Positions 1-11,737 of a stretch of 64,000 nucleotides of DNA are shown here, piece after piece. Source of the DNA: Gibbula magus (taxonomy: Eukaryota; Mollusca; Gastropoda; Trochida; Trochidae). The position numbers and the translations under genes were made by a program. The stretch's first letter is position 1, and the number at the start of each line of letters is the position of its first letter. The notes under the pieces were generated by a model that did no database searches, was not told where the DNA came from, and saw only the letters and a program-made list of their open reading frames with translations. The DNA lies in NCBI GenBank assembly GCA_936450465.1, contig OW388299.1, forward strand, positions 39,815,548-39,879,547, read 5' to 3'.

Positions 1-31
1 TAAACATTTTAACAGTGTATTTTGTCCCATC

Positions 32-381
32 ACTTTCTTCCCACAGAGGTCACTCCCTTCAAATTTTCTTTTTTAACCTGATTGATTCTGAGCAATTTCT
101 CTGCTAGAAATAGAGAAACCTAATTGGTTGCATCAGAGGTTAGTTGAGCAATCACCAATGTTTCAAACTGAGCATTCTGTAACTATCAAATGACTAGAGC
201 TTCTTCATCTGTGCAATGTGCACATATTGTAAACTTACAAGACTTTACAGATTCTGATTGGACAAAAATAAGGATGTTACCACCGCCAGGAGAATATGTG
301 AGAATAATGAAATATCACCTATATGTAACATAGGTTATGATAGAAAATCTGAAGGGAGTAACCTCTGTGGGAAGAGAATGG
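32..381. mobile_element. Foldback MITE with 9-bp TSD
   Basis: Arms of about 40 bp: CTTCCCACAGAGGTCACTCC near 38 pairs with the inverted GGAGTAACCTCTGTGGGAAG near 355. TGTCCCATC occurs at 23-31 and 382-390, a perfect 9-bp target duplication, the Mutator size. Confidence 0.75.
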
Positions 382-464
382 TGTCCCATCGAATGCAGGT
401 ACTTATTAGAGTCCAGTGCTAGTAAGAGGAAATATGGTATAATCTGCTTTGTGCGATGAACATG

Positions 465-830
465 TTCCGGTGCAGGGCTATCCTTGGTTTGTTCCATCCA
501 AGGCTTGCAGGTTTCACAGCAATATGAAGCCACAATGGTGTTTCAGGCATTCTTACAATAAGCCTAGTAGTTGTGATATAAATAAATTATTCTCAAGTGG
601 CGTTAAACCCCAAACCTCATCTCGCTTGTTGCCAACAAGGTAAAGTTACTTACAATGCTACACAGAATTTCATCATAGTACCACCTTAGATTCGCTTGTC
701 TCACCCGATACTAACAGGTTTTGCTGCAAATGTATTGCCACAATGGTGTTGCGGCCTTTCTCCCTGCAATAATAGTAGCTGTGATGTAAGTGAAATACTC
801 TTAAAAGCGGTGGTAAACCTCCAAAGTTTC
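465..830 (+). repeat. Two 3' fragments of the tRNA-derived SINE in tandem
   Basis: Two copies of the SINE body and tail (about 465-620 and 648-830), each running from the CAGGTTT..GCAA motif to AGTGAAAT..GCGTTAAACC or a variant. Heads are missing. Confidence 0.75.
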
Positions 831-1047
831 TCACATTTTAAGTGCTATCAGAAGTAAAGGAAAATCGGGAAATTAGAAATATAGTACGAATATATGTACA
901 AGTGAAATTGAAATGTGAGTGGTACACTAGCGTTTTCACACACAGTTAGTTTCACTGATTTCAATGTATTGTAACCCTCTACCTGCAAGTTCTTGCATAT
1001 TCCAGGTTAGCCCTCTTTAGCTCATAGCCAATCCCAGAATATTCCCG

Positions 1048-1221
1048 CAGGGATTGGGAAACACACCTTTGACAATGGGCAATTTTTAGGGCTTTTAGTC
1101 ATTTTTGGAATTTTAAATGGGCCATTCCCCATATAGCAATAGTAAAATTTGAAATTTTAATGGGCCATTTTTTCATCCAATGTGCAAAATGACCCATGGC
1201 CCCTACTTTTCCCAATCCCTG
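1048..1221. mobile_element. Short hAT-like MITE
   Basis: Ends CAGGGATTGGGAAA and TTTTCCCAATCCCTG about 170 bp apart; ATTCCC occurs on both flanks with a one-base offset. Interior has repeated ATGGGCCATT. Confidence 0.7.
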
Positions 1222-1544
1222 ATTCCCTTTTAGTTGGAATTCTTGTAAAGGGGCTACTCGGTAATTCAGTATTAAAATGTCTTATCTTACACAACTTCTG
1301 AATAAGTGCCCCTCCTGAATTTATTTTAGTTAAGTGCCCACGGCATATAAATGATTCATTATATTAGGTCTGTTTACAGAATGAAGTTCAAGGTGACATG
1401 ACATGATGTAAGAATCAGTGTTAGACTGAGGTTAAGTTGACTTGGAAAATTGTTTGTGATGTAAACTGGGTTGTGTAGCTGAATATGACCTTGTACTATA
1501 TTCAATTATGATGTAAATATATAATTAGAAATCTTTACACATGC

Positions 1545-2310
1545 TACAATGAAACTTCCTTAGTTGTGATATGAGAAACATGGCAAAATCCAACTTCCCC
1601 CACTAGTTATAGCTTGCACAAGTTTCCATCAATGGCTAATATAAGCCTTGCAGTATTTTTTTACCTTTTATGTGTTAGCATAGCAGCATACTCCACTTTG
1701 ACTTCAAAGTGTGCACTGCTACACTAATACAGACAAAATAACAAAATGCTGCAAGGCTTACAGGCTTGGAAACTTTCGCGAGTTATGACGAGCGGGGGAA
1801 GTTGGCTTTGTGGAATAAGTTGAGCAAAATCATGTATGTTAAATAATGTCTTTGGTTGCCTTTACTTTGCTGTAATAAGCATCTTAATGACCAAACTGTT
1901 TAGAGTTGCCAAGTTACAGGAATATTGTCACAAAGTGGCTGATCACTATGTTGGGCTATCCCTGATTCCGAATGAAACTTCCTTAGGTGTGATACAAGAA
2001 GCTTAGCATGAAGACATGATAAATATGACATGGGTGTCCTCTGCATTGCTGAACTTACTCTAATAAATCAATTGGTGCCATTCTGTGTGGCCAATTGACA
2101 GGAATTATAGTAAAGGTTTTTCTATTGGCTGAAAATTGGCTATCCCTGATTCTGAATGAAACTTCCTTAGATTTAATACAAGAAGCATAGCAAGATCACA
2201 TATGATAAATATGACATGGGTTCCCTTCACATAGCTGGACTTAATCTGCTGAGTCAATTACTTCAAACAATTCTGTGTGGCTAATTGACAGGAATATTGT
2301 AATAGAGGCG
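1545..2310 (+). repeat. Duplicated non-coding blocks
   Basis: GAATGAAACTTCCTTAG followed by related sequence occurs near 1547 (partial), 1969 and 2153; the last two copies are 184 bp apart and extend to TGTGTGGCCAATTGACAGGA. The first copy is split by the MITE at 1591. Confidence 0.8.
1591..1804. mobile_element. CAACTTCC foldback MITE (Mutator-like), copy 1
   Basis: Starts CAACTTCCCCCACTAG, ends inverted GGGGGAAGTTG; inner arms carry ATGGCTAATATAAGCCTTGC and GCAAGGCTTACAGG. No clear target duplication. Inserted in a block that is duplicated downstream (1545-2310). Confidence 0.8.
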
Positions 2311-5300
2311 CAGTCCACTGGCGAAAGATTAGCTATCATGCTTCTGGATTCCGGGAACTGCATATAAAGGGTTAAACCTTACCTCCCATTGTTGACTATC
2401 AGCCCTTAAAGGCCCACTATGCTCCTGAATAAAACACTGGAAGGCGTAAATTCAATTAGTGGGAAAATGGAACTAGCGTTACTCCTACGCAGCTATGTTT
2501 CCGTTGCGCAGTGGCCTACTCGCCACTACTTGCCGTACAAGCGCGAATATGAATGCATTTTAATCGAAACAAATACTTCTAACTGTCTGTTTTGTTTTAC
2601 ATGGTAATTGTCTCTTATCATAATAAAAAAAAGAAGGGAATCGGCAAACTAGCTAAAGGACTTACGTATCGCTCTTCAAGAAACATGTATCTATATATCA
2701 TTTTGTAAATAACAAAAGTACAATTGTGATGATTTTGCAAGTATTTCGCATGCGAATATACAATGATGACAAAGATTAGAATAACGAACCTGTTTTCTCC
2801 ATGAGCCTTATAATCCATGTACTATAATAATCGTCCTATGTCAGCGATAAGTTATTCTTCAAATGCCAAATCTGCTTGTTGGAGGTTTTTCGCCAAAGAA
2901 CACAGAATACAAAGCTCATCCTATCCCTAAATTCCATTGGTGGAATATATGTTCCAACCTTTCAGTGAACGTTTAATTGGCTGACAAATATCTAGACTGA
3001 CAGTCGCATTAATGTTATTTCATGATTGTTTGTGTGTCACCTAGACCGGACTTTTGACAATTAACATGACAATTGAAATGCCGCCGGTCACCGACATGGC
3101 ATTTGTTATATAATTGAACCGGTCCAATAAACTTGTTATCTGTAAAAACATAATTACACTACTCAGCGTATATGACTTTGTTCAGCTTAATTGCGTAAAC
3201 TAATTTGCTGTCACAACACTTCTCTCTTTTGAAGAAACATCTATATGGTATGTTAAATTGAGAATTTGTATTGGAGCTATCATCGTATTTACCCTACCAT
3301 TACGTTTTCATTTACGAGAGTGTGTATTAGGCTGCATCTGGTAACATAATTCATTCATTCGATCGTGTTCTATAAATGTGTATAATCATATTGTATATGT
3401 GTGCGTGTACAATGGTGCAATCTTAATGTTAATTTCACTGAGCTTGTTGAAAATCTTATACATAAAATATTTTGTTTATGGTTTGCATTACATTAAAATA
3501 TGTTGATTGACACACTTATAATTATAGTAACCTTTTATATCTGATACACAATGTAACTTTATTACACTTATTGATATACTTTGTCACTGATATCAAACGT
3601 ATATACAATCGTACAAGAGTAAACGAATGTTTCTTTACAACATGTTTCAATATAGCATCCATATTGCAAGGAAATGCTTGAGCAAAGAACCACGAAAATC
3701 GTGTACTGCTAAAATCCATCCACAATGTTATCGTTAAATCTAAAAGATTTTCGGATTTTTCATAAATCAATCTTTGTTTCTTAATTATTTCTTATCATCT
3801 ATTGCCTTGCTGATATGTAACGTTCAACATCTTTACAAGTTTAACGCCTTCAATTGTGTCTTGTAATCTGGTACCATATACATGCCTGTTGGTTTAATAT
3901 TTTATGATTGTTCAATGTATGCAACTTATTTGTTTGTTTGGTGTGTTTGCAGTTTGTAGGGAGAGGCATTTATGCAAGCATTTTTTTGCTTGTTTGCCGA
4001 TTCCGTCACTTTTTCAGTGTTTTAATACGTTTAAACTATATCAAGCGTTATAGCAACAAATAAAAAAACTTTAAATGAAATGTAAGATTAAACCTTGATT
4101 TTTCGCCAAACACGGAGACATATTTTCAGGAAATCGACGTCACACTTTTACCTCTCTTATGCATTCCTTGAAATCATCCAGTAGCATTTTAATTCTATTA
4201 TTAGTATTATTAAGCACCTTGATAAACTACGGCTTTCTTTGTGAAATATCGTAATAAATTTGTTGAAACACAATCATGGATGAACATCACATGAAGTATG
4301 GTTATAATAAACAACATATACGCGTGTATATGTACTTGTAACCCTGTTTGTCAACCCATCTTTCCATGTAAGATCCTGAAATAAATGCCGTTTAAATAAT
4401 ATACGAGTACTTACATTTACATTTAATCCCGTATGTGAAGTTGTATTGTGGAAGAAGACTCCGTAATATTGTATCAACAACCTGTCAATTAATTGCGAGT
4501 TGAAAATGGTTATATTAATTTTGTCTCATGATGATATAATATTATCAGTAATAATAATGTTAATAAATATATAAAAACTTACTCTTCAAATACGTCATCT
4601 GAAGCCTGAACAACTCAGGAAGAGGTGTACATATCGGTGTGTGGTGAGATGTTTTGGGTGTCAATTACTTTGTCGGCGACTTATCTTATTCTCTTCACCG
4701 GCATTTTCTATTCGTAACATCTTTGCTGTTTTGTCAGACACATGATTTTATCTATTTCACATTTTATGATGCTAATACAACCTGTACCCACACCGTTTTG
4801 TTATTGTACTAATTGTCTGCAAAGGTAAGGATAATAAATGAATCTAAATCTGAAATGTCTCGTTTGTTTGAACAACCAATCGTTCAGTTACCTACCAAAC
4901 TATTTATTAATACATGCAAAGCAAAATATAACCTATATCCAGGCTTTTTAGCACGAGTTACGTTTTGATTACGAATCCCGATTGAGACGAGTTTACTTTG
5001 GATACGAAAAGCCGGCGATCGCTCGCCTGCACCTAGTTTGCGTCACGTGACCTCGTTACACATTGCGTAACGGTCTCTACCGCAGTCTCAAGATCGCTTG
5101 GACCAGACTTCCTTTAAAGTAAACATTTTTCTCAAGGAGCGGAGGCGCTCCTAACAAAATATGTTTATGAGCAAAAGAAAATTGCAAGGAGCACACATGA
5201 AATGAGATCGCTTCAATAACCTAGAGATCAATTAATGTAGAGCACAAAACTGTAAGCTAGCTAATATTCAACACTGTTTTGAAGCTTTGTGATGGATAAT

Positions 5301-6689
5301 GGTTAAATTTGGTGGGAAAAAAGAATTTGTTAAATGGATCCCAAATTGGTTGCTATGTTGAGGCCTGAATTACGTTGTAACCTAGCGACTCATGACAAAG
5401 TGTTGTGAAGGAAAACCTATCCTTTATTCCTTGGTTTCATTCCCATGGGGCGGGCTGGGGTTGTGGGTTGGGGGTTGGGGGATTGTTCAATGGGTTTGAA
5501 ACACCCTCAAGCCAACCCCTCCCCCTCCCTTTTGAATTGTTTTTCCATGTAAATTTGATGGACGTCAACACCGCAAGTGAACTCACTCCCTTGAAACTAT
5601 CTGTATCTGCCTATGAATCCTAAGATGATCTTGTAATTGTAATGCAAGCAACTTCTTGACCTGAGGTCAAACGTCCATGGACAATACTTTATTGTGTACA
5701 GATCGTGTGCATTGTTCTTTTGTAGCTGAACAATACATCCTATTGTTCAAGTTCTCATAATCAGCCACGATACCCATGCAATATTGAAGTGTGAAATAGT
5801 TATTTTGTTTTCAGCTGATATGGTGATAAGACACCGGGGAAAGGAAAATGTTTTATCTTGCTCATGATACTGGTTTTGAGTACAATGGCAGTATTCTTTC
5901 TGGGGGGGAGGGGGGTGTTGTGTTATTGCCAATTCTGAACATTGGACCCTTTGCAGTAGGGGTGAAACGGTACATAACTACATTTGTTGAACTGCAATAT
6001 TTTGCTTTCATTTGTGTGCATCAGAGTATTTACGGTTTGTACTGTATATGGCGCATACCACCCATATTTAATATTATTAGTTTCATGAAATATATCCAAA
6101 ATGTCAAATTTTTGGGAATTTTCTGTTCATTAGATTTTATTTTACAACAAAGGTGTTGTTTTTACTTCAGTTTGTTGCATCCTAATTACTCTACTTTCAT
6201 CCATCTTTTAAATATAGATTTTTCAGTTCCATGTGTATTCAATTTATCTAGATTTGTTGAATAAGGATCTAGACTGTATTAAAGGCTCTTATTTCATACA
6301 TTGGGCAGAACTATAATACCATTATTGATGAAATAACCGTCCAGGATGTAGCAAAAATGTATTTAAATGGGATGCTTCTATTTGCTTGAGTTTGTTATAG
6401 GTAACCTTACAACAGTAGACATTTAGGAAGTATAATATTTAAGAGACTGTTAGAAAGTCTTGATACAGGTTTCAGCACTGGTTACCTAGCTGAGATATGC
6501 ATCTTATGTAGAAGCTACAAGTTCCTCCTTGTGCTATTTATAGACAACTAGGTCACGGAGAAGACTGCACATTTACACACATACATCTACATTAACACTG
6601 CAGATTCCACTTCTTTCTGAGGGAGGCTGGAGTAGACTTGCTGTGGGTTTCAAATGTTATTTACTCGGTACTTTTAATTTCAATGTTCG
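2311..6689. other. No gene recognised
   Basis: AT-rich non-coding DNA. Short open frames (longest 138 codons at 5848) have no domain, no codon bias and no splice support. Apart from the 4960-5110 island and G-rich runs near 5440 and 5900, I see nothing. Confidence 0.6.
4960..5110. promoter_or_regulatory. CpG-richer island with a TCACGTGA box
   Basis: A local rise in CpG in AT-rich DNA with GCCGGCGATCGCTCGCC and the palindrome GTCACGTGAC near 5041. TCACGTGA is an E-box bound by bHLH-Zip factors such as USF and TFEB. No adjacent coding exon was recognised, so promoter activity is only a guess. Confidence 0.3.
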
Positions 6690-6960
6690 GCTGCTGATCA
6701 AGGGGTCTTGGGTTTGCTAGGGGCTCGGCAACTTTGTCTGCAGTAGAGAACTGTTCTACACGCAGTAAGGTTTGGGTACAATGCTACATTAAATTTCAGC
6801 GTAGTGCCACCCATGGTTCGCTAGTTCAAGCCGATGCTCGCAGGTTACACCGCAAACTATAGCCACATGGCGTTGTGGGCTTTCTCCCTGTCATAGTACT
6901 AGCAGCCTTGATGTAAGAGAAACACTCTTGAATGTGGCTTTAAACCCCAACTCTCCTCAT
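6690..6960 (+). repeat. tRNA-derived SINE, 5'-truncated
   Basis: Starts in the tRNA-like head (GATCAAGGGGTCTTGGGTTT), continues GCAACTTTGTCTGCAGTAGA and ends in the AAACCCCAACTC tail. Confidence 0.85.
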
Positions 6961-7149
6961 CTCACTTCATTTCTTTATGACAAAGGCTAGAATAGACTTG
7001 CCTTGAACCTGGAAATGTTATAAACACTGCAAATTATTTCTTATGGAGGCTGGAAATGTCATTTACACAACAGATTCAACTTCTTTCTGATGGAGGCTGG
7101 AGTAGACTTGATTTGAGTCTAGAAATGTTATAAATTCAACATCTGTCTG

Positions 7150-7477
7150 GGGCGGGATAGCGCAGTGGTAAGTGCGTTCGGCTTCGGATCAAGAGGTCCA
7201 GGGTTTGAATCCCGCCAGGAGCACGGCAACTTTGTCTGCAGTAGAGAACTGTTCTACACGCAGTAAGGTTTGGGTGCAATGCTACACTGAATTTCAGCGT
7301 AGTACCACCCATGGTTCGCTAGTTCCAGCCGTTGCTCACAGGTTTCATCGCAATGCATAGCCACATGGCGTTGCGGGCTTTCTCCCTGCCGTAATACTAG
7401 CAGCCGCGATGTAAGTGAAATACTCTTGAAAGCGGCGTTAAACCCCAACTCACTCACTCACTCACTCACTCACTCAC
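7150..7477 (+). repeat. Full-length tRNA-derived SINE with 14-bp TSD
   Basis: Best-preserved copy. Pol III A-box-like TAGCGCAGTGG near 7158 and B-box-like GGTTTGAATCC near 7202; unique body; GCGGCGTTAAACCCCAACTC then a CACT-rich tail. TCAACATCTGTCTG occurs at 7136-7149 and 7478-7491, a perfect target duplication typical of LINE-driven insertion. Confidence 0.95.
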
Positions 7478-7680
7478 TCAACATCTGTCTGATGAAGGCT
7501 GGGGTAGACTTGCTTGTTGCAGATTTTAGATAGACTGATTACTCGTCACGAAGTATCGCATGTTTTTGGTCAGCCAATGAAACGCCATGATTTGAAATTT
7601 GATGGTTGTTAGCATCCAGACACTGCCAATATTAATCGAGTTCGAGTCCTTTAATTTGCTGGTACTTATAACGATATAAC

Positions 7681-10421
7681 AGTGTTTCCGGTGACTTTCA
7701 AAATCACCAGTCCATGGGACTGGTTAGCCTCAAATATACCAGTCCAATAATATTTTTGCCAGTCAACAAAGTTTCCATGTTAATAAAGAGACTTTTGTAA
7801 AATAAAACATGACTTTAATGTGTTTGTGTTTCATTTTTAATTGTAACAAGAATACGTTTACATAATACAGATTTACACATGTATTTTAACTGAATCTGCT
7901 GCTTCTGAATCTGTGTAACGTGAAGGGATTTTCACAATATGTTATCCGTATACAGTTAATTACACTTTCCTTTTTCTATTTTTTCTGAATTTGTCTGCTG
8001 CTTTTGTGTAATTGAAGGGATTTTCACACGTATCATGTGCATGCATGTTTAGAATCATGAGATTGTTCATGCGTCGCTCCACGAGTCTATTTCTGCTGGC
8101 AGTATGGATTCGATTTTGGAGGCTGAACCCTCTCTCGGCAGGCACGCTACTCACCGGTATGGTTAGCGCAATTTCAGCCAGAATACAGTAATCAGGGAAG
8201 ATGTCAGCATATTCAGTTATCAGAACTTTGCAATTCGTGTCAAAACTTCCACTCCCAATGCCAGAATTGACACGCTTGAATTGCTGGAATTCACGAATCG
8301 AACGGTCCCGGTCGATATGTGGCATCGTGACGTCATTGTTGTCTTGTCCAATCACTGGACAGAAGTGATCTAGCAACACTGTCAGGGAATCCCCACCATA
8401 ATCTGCAAGATTTTCCTTTGTCTCGGGGTATTTGTTAGGATTTAGAACGTTGTCCAACGCTTGAAGAATGTCCAATGATTTGTCAGGGAATCTTTTATCA
8501 AGTGAATTGACAAGTTCTTCAATGAAACATTTACGTGTTTTGTTAAATGCTTCGACCGATCTTTTGTCAGCATAGGTCACTTTAATCCCCCTGAATTGTC
8601 CCTCTTTCAAATTCTGGTCAATGATCTTTTCATGTTCCCCCTTTTCAGTGATTAACTCTAAAAGAGATTCTTTTGTAGAAACAACCATAGGTCTTATGAT
8701 AGACAGATTCAGGGTTTCTCTTTGAAAAACCGTAACTAGTTTTTCCATTAAAGGCAAAACGTCGCTCAACATGTATGTGGTTGCGATGAAAGAATATGTT
8801 TTCAGTTTTTTGGAAATTCCCGTTGCTGCAGTATTGTTGCGTTCAGCCCCCTCTTCCTCAATTTCCATTACTAATGCCGGCCAGTTGCTTTTTGTAGATT
8901 TTACAGCCCGACCTAACGAAAGCCATCTAACAGTGCAGGGTTGTTTTACGCTGGAAAACTCTGAATCGTCTAAAACTTCACTCAGTTCCCTTAGTCTAGC
9001 ATATCTCGTTGCTGAGTATTGATAGAGTTTGTACACCTGATTCAATGTATTGCGGTACTCTGTAATAGTCCCTGAAAGTTTGGCAGCGTCCTGTGAAGCT
9101 AAAGCCACACGATGTGCGATACAATGCACGTGAATTAGGTAAGGGGAGTCTATGGTAAGTCTGACACCGACGCCAGTTTTGCGGCCTGTCATAACACTTG
9201 CGCCGTCAGTACCCAATCCAATGATTTTTTCTAGTGAAATGCCCCATTGTCCTGTTACTTCTCGTACTTTCTCAGTAATGCACTCGGCATTCCCACTATG
9301 AACAGTAAAGTTTCCTAACAGAATAGTTTCTGCTTTGCCACGGTGAACTATGCGAGCAAACATGATCAGTTTTTTTTCAACGGTAACGTTTACAGTTTCA
9401 TCCATGATAAGACCGACGAAACGACTTCTTGACAATTTTTCTTTGAGATTATCCATGGTACACTCTGTTAACGCTTCTTCCATTTCGTCGATTGAGTCAG
9501 AATGTGAATATATAACTCCGTTTAGTGAAGAACATCCATTTCTTTTTTGTAAATCAATCAGGCCCTTGAACTTATTTCTAGGTACATTTTCATGCGCCAT
9601 GTACAATACAGTACGCATCATAGCAGTTAGGCTGTCGTCATTTTGCTTCTGGAAATCACTTATGTGAGACTCCATTGCCTTTTTATGTGACAGACGTACA
9701 ACTGCCTCATGGTGACTGGCGCTATCTCGATGCTCTTTAAGAGCAGATTTCTGGAAATTTATACAACCTTTTGTAAAGCCGTTTATTTTGTTCGCAGCCT
9801 CACAAATACGACAAAACATAAGCCCAGCTCCTGACTGTTTAGACGTGTCACCGTGATTATCATACCGTAACCAAGGAAATTCCTCTTTCCAGTCATTATT
9901 GAATTTTCGGGATCTCTTTGGTTTTGATTCATCGTTTGTTTTGGTTGAATTTGTAGTTGACTCACTCTCGTTAACATCTGGTTTTCGCTTAGAGCCGAGA
10001 AAACCAGACAGTGTCGTCTGCTTTGACATCGCCATTTTAAATATCCAAACTTAAATATTCATTGAGTCACCCTTTACACTTTATCACTGGCCCCGATAGA
10101 GCATTGCTAACTGATACAGTATACTCTCACGCCAAAATGCATCGCTCTCATATACATAAACACTCGTTCGAGGCTAAGCATTGTTACTAAAATTGGACAG
10201 GGAATTCCATGCAGGTTTCGCTTTCGGCGCAGATTGCTAATATTTTCCTAGAGATTTCGTTTGTAACTAAATTAGTTGTTGGTATCGTTCAAAGACAAGT
10301 TAGTGATTAATTAACCAGGTAAATATATTGCCGGTCCACTGGACTTATTGGCCATAAATATACCGGTCCTTTGACATATTTATCGGTAAAATACCGGCAT
10401 ATGCCGGTAAACGGAAACACT
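7681..10421 (-). mobile_element. hAT DNA transposon, apparently complete
   Basis: Ends AGTGTTTCCG (7681) and CGGAAACACT (10421) are perfect 10-bp inverted repeats. Flanks GATATAAC (7673-7680) and GATATACC (10422-10429) are an 8-bp target duplication with one mismatch, the size expected for hAT. Alternatively the ends are CAGTG...CACTG with a shorter duplication. Subterminal repeats of the type CCAGTCC/CCGGTCC occur at both ends, as transposase-binding sites often do. The element sits inside an older dispersed repeat related to 59300-59520. Confidence 0.88.
7960..10035 (-). CDS. hAT-family transposase with N-terminal zinc finger
   Basis: One 691-codon frame without introns. Seen: basic, Ser/Thr-rich N-terminus; a CxxC...H...H finger at about residues 53-109 (C75, C78, H102, H108/109); catalytic-type acidic residues D212 (GLIMDE) and D277 (GLGTDGASVMTG); C305/H308 (HCIAH); R370-W371 (CTVRWLSLG); and E634 in VSSVPAERGFS, followed by the hAT C-terminal dimerisation region (RNRLVERRMNNLMILN) and a basic tail KFRKNRKRKV. 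It resembles the C17orf113/ZNF862-like branch of hAT proteins. All key residues are present, so it may be active or only recently silent. About 50 bp of the 3' coding end are partly duplicated just past the stop (7893-7942 versus 7985-8032). The start is the first ATG of MAMSK. A domesticated gene is less likely because both element ends are present. Confidence 0.93.
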   Translation of the reverse strand: MAMSKQTTLSGFLGSKRKPDVNESESTTNSTKTNDESKPKRSRKFNNDWKEEFPWLRYDNHGDTSKQSGAGLMFCRICEAANKINGFTKGCINFQKSALKEHRDSASHHEAVVRLSHKKAMESHISDFQKQNDDSLTAMMRTVLYMAHENVPRNKFKGLIDLQKRNGCSSLNGVIYSHSDSIDEMEEALTECTMDNLKEKLSRSRFVGLIMDETVNVTVEKKLIMFARIVHRGKAETILLGNFTVHSGNAECITEKVREVTGQWGISLEKIIGLGTDGASVMTGRKTGVGVRLTIDSPYLIHVHCIAHRVALASQDAAKLSGTITEYRNTLNQVYKLYQYSATRYARLRELSEVLDDSEFSSVKQPCTVRWLSLGRAVKSTKSNWPALVMEIEEEGAERNNTAATGISKKLKTYSFIATTYMLSDVLPLMEKLVTVFQRETLNLSIIRPMVVSTKESLLELITEKGEHEKIIDQNLKEGQFRGIKVTYADKRSVEAFNKTRKCFIEELVNSLDKRFPDKSLDILQALDNVLNPNKYPETKENLADYGGDSLTVLLDHFCPVIGQDNNDVTMPHIDRDRSIREFQQFKRVNSGIGSGSFDTNCKVLITEYADIFPDYCILAEIALTIPVSSVPAERGFSLQNRIHTASRNRLVERRMNNLMILNMHAHDTCENPFNYTKAADKFRKNRKRKV

Positions 10422-11380
10422 GATATACCAACCATAAGCAGGGAATTGACGTAGCCTTGCAGAATAAGCTGATTACATCCAAAATGGCAGCCGACAAGAC
10501 GAAAAGTTTTTTTTTTTACGGCTATTATAAAATAAATTTATCTTAAAGTTTGTTGTTTTCCTTTATGGTAATATATAATTTAGGGAACTTCAGTAAATAA
10601 CATCACTCAGGAAATAACCCTTAAAATGTTCTCTTATATTACTTCTTTTGAAGAGAGCAGTGTTCTGAGCCCGAGACAGCACACTACGAGTCTGCACACT
10701 CGAATTTTAAAAAATTATAAAAAAATTATTATATTGGGAATGAAAGGAAAGAACAATATTATCCTGTTGATGCAATAATTTTTCTAGACAAACAATAATT
10801 CTAAAGAGGCAACATAAATGGTTATAAACCAAAGTTAGGATATTTAGAAAATAAAATTGTATCTTATATCCAGATACAGAAAATGTTTTTTCAGGTATTT
10901 GTCAACTTTATATTTACTACTTGGAAACACACTGAGTCTGTACCAGCAACTTATGGATTTATGTATCTGTGTACATGTACATTTGTCATGTAACATTGCT
11001 ATTTCCCTGTACTGCAAAATATGGAGGAAATAAATGGAGTCTGCACATCGTCTGTGTTTTACTGTAGAATTTGTGGCATGAAAATTCCTCGACATCTTGA
11101 CATTAACATTATACATTCCACTGCAATTAAAAATTTATTATCTGTATGTATGTATCTGTTCTGTTTTAATTCCATAAAAAAATGGAAGTCTGTACTTAAT
11201 AATTAGGTGTTATGGTTTGCTTATTGTTAACCTTTTTCTATCCAGAACTGTATCATTTGTTTTTTGCGGTGTAATAGTGCAGTAGTTTGGCTGTGGATCA
11301 AGAGGTTCAGTATTTGAATCTCACAAGGGATATTTTAGTTGGTTGTCATACGTATCTAAACAACACATTTGCTGATTTAA

Positions 11381-11737
11381 AGGGGCAGTAGCACGTTTTT
11401 TGCAAATTTTGATTTTTCAAATTGCCCATCTATAATGATAGTTTATGTCAATTATATTTACTTTAGAGGGAAAAACATCTTATAACATAAACCAATTATC
11501 CGTAGTGGTAATAACGGTGTTGCGTATAAAGCAAAAATTGCTTGGCGGCCATTTTATTGTGAACACATTTTATTATTTCGAATGACAAAAATGACTCCCA
11601 TGGCATTACAGAACCATGTACACTCATATTTTAACTTGATTTTTTGAAGAGCGAAGGGTGTTTTACTATTTGTGTGACATTATTTTTCAAATACATTTCA
11701 TCGACTTATTTCAGCGAAAAAACGTGCTACTGCCCCT
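11381..11737. mobile_element. TTAA MITE, subfamily B (AGGGGCAGTAGCACG), copy 1
   Basis: AGGGGCAGTAGCACGTTTTT at the left, inverted AAAACGTGCTACTGCCCCT at the right, TTAA on both sides. Contains AAAATGG-type spacer and TTGCTTGGCGGCCATTTTA. Confidence 0.92.

Noticed and set aside
5848..6264. 138-codon frame
   Set aside because: No recognisable domain, AT-driven composition with poly-G interruption, no splice or conservation support; could be chance.
10484..10545. Start of a gene at ATGGCAGCCGACAAGACG
   Set aside because: The frame goes directly into poly-T and AT-rich sequence with no domain and no clear splice donor.
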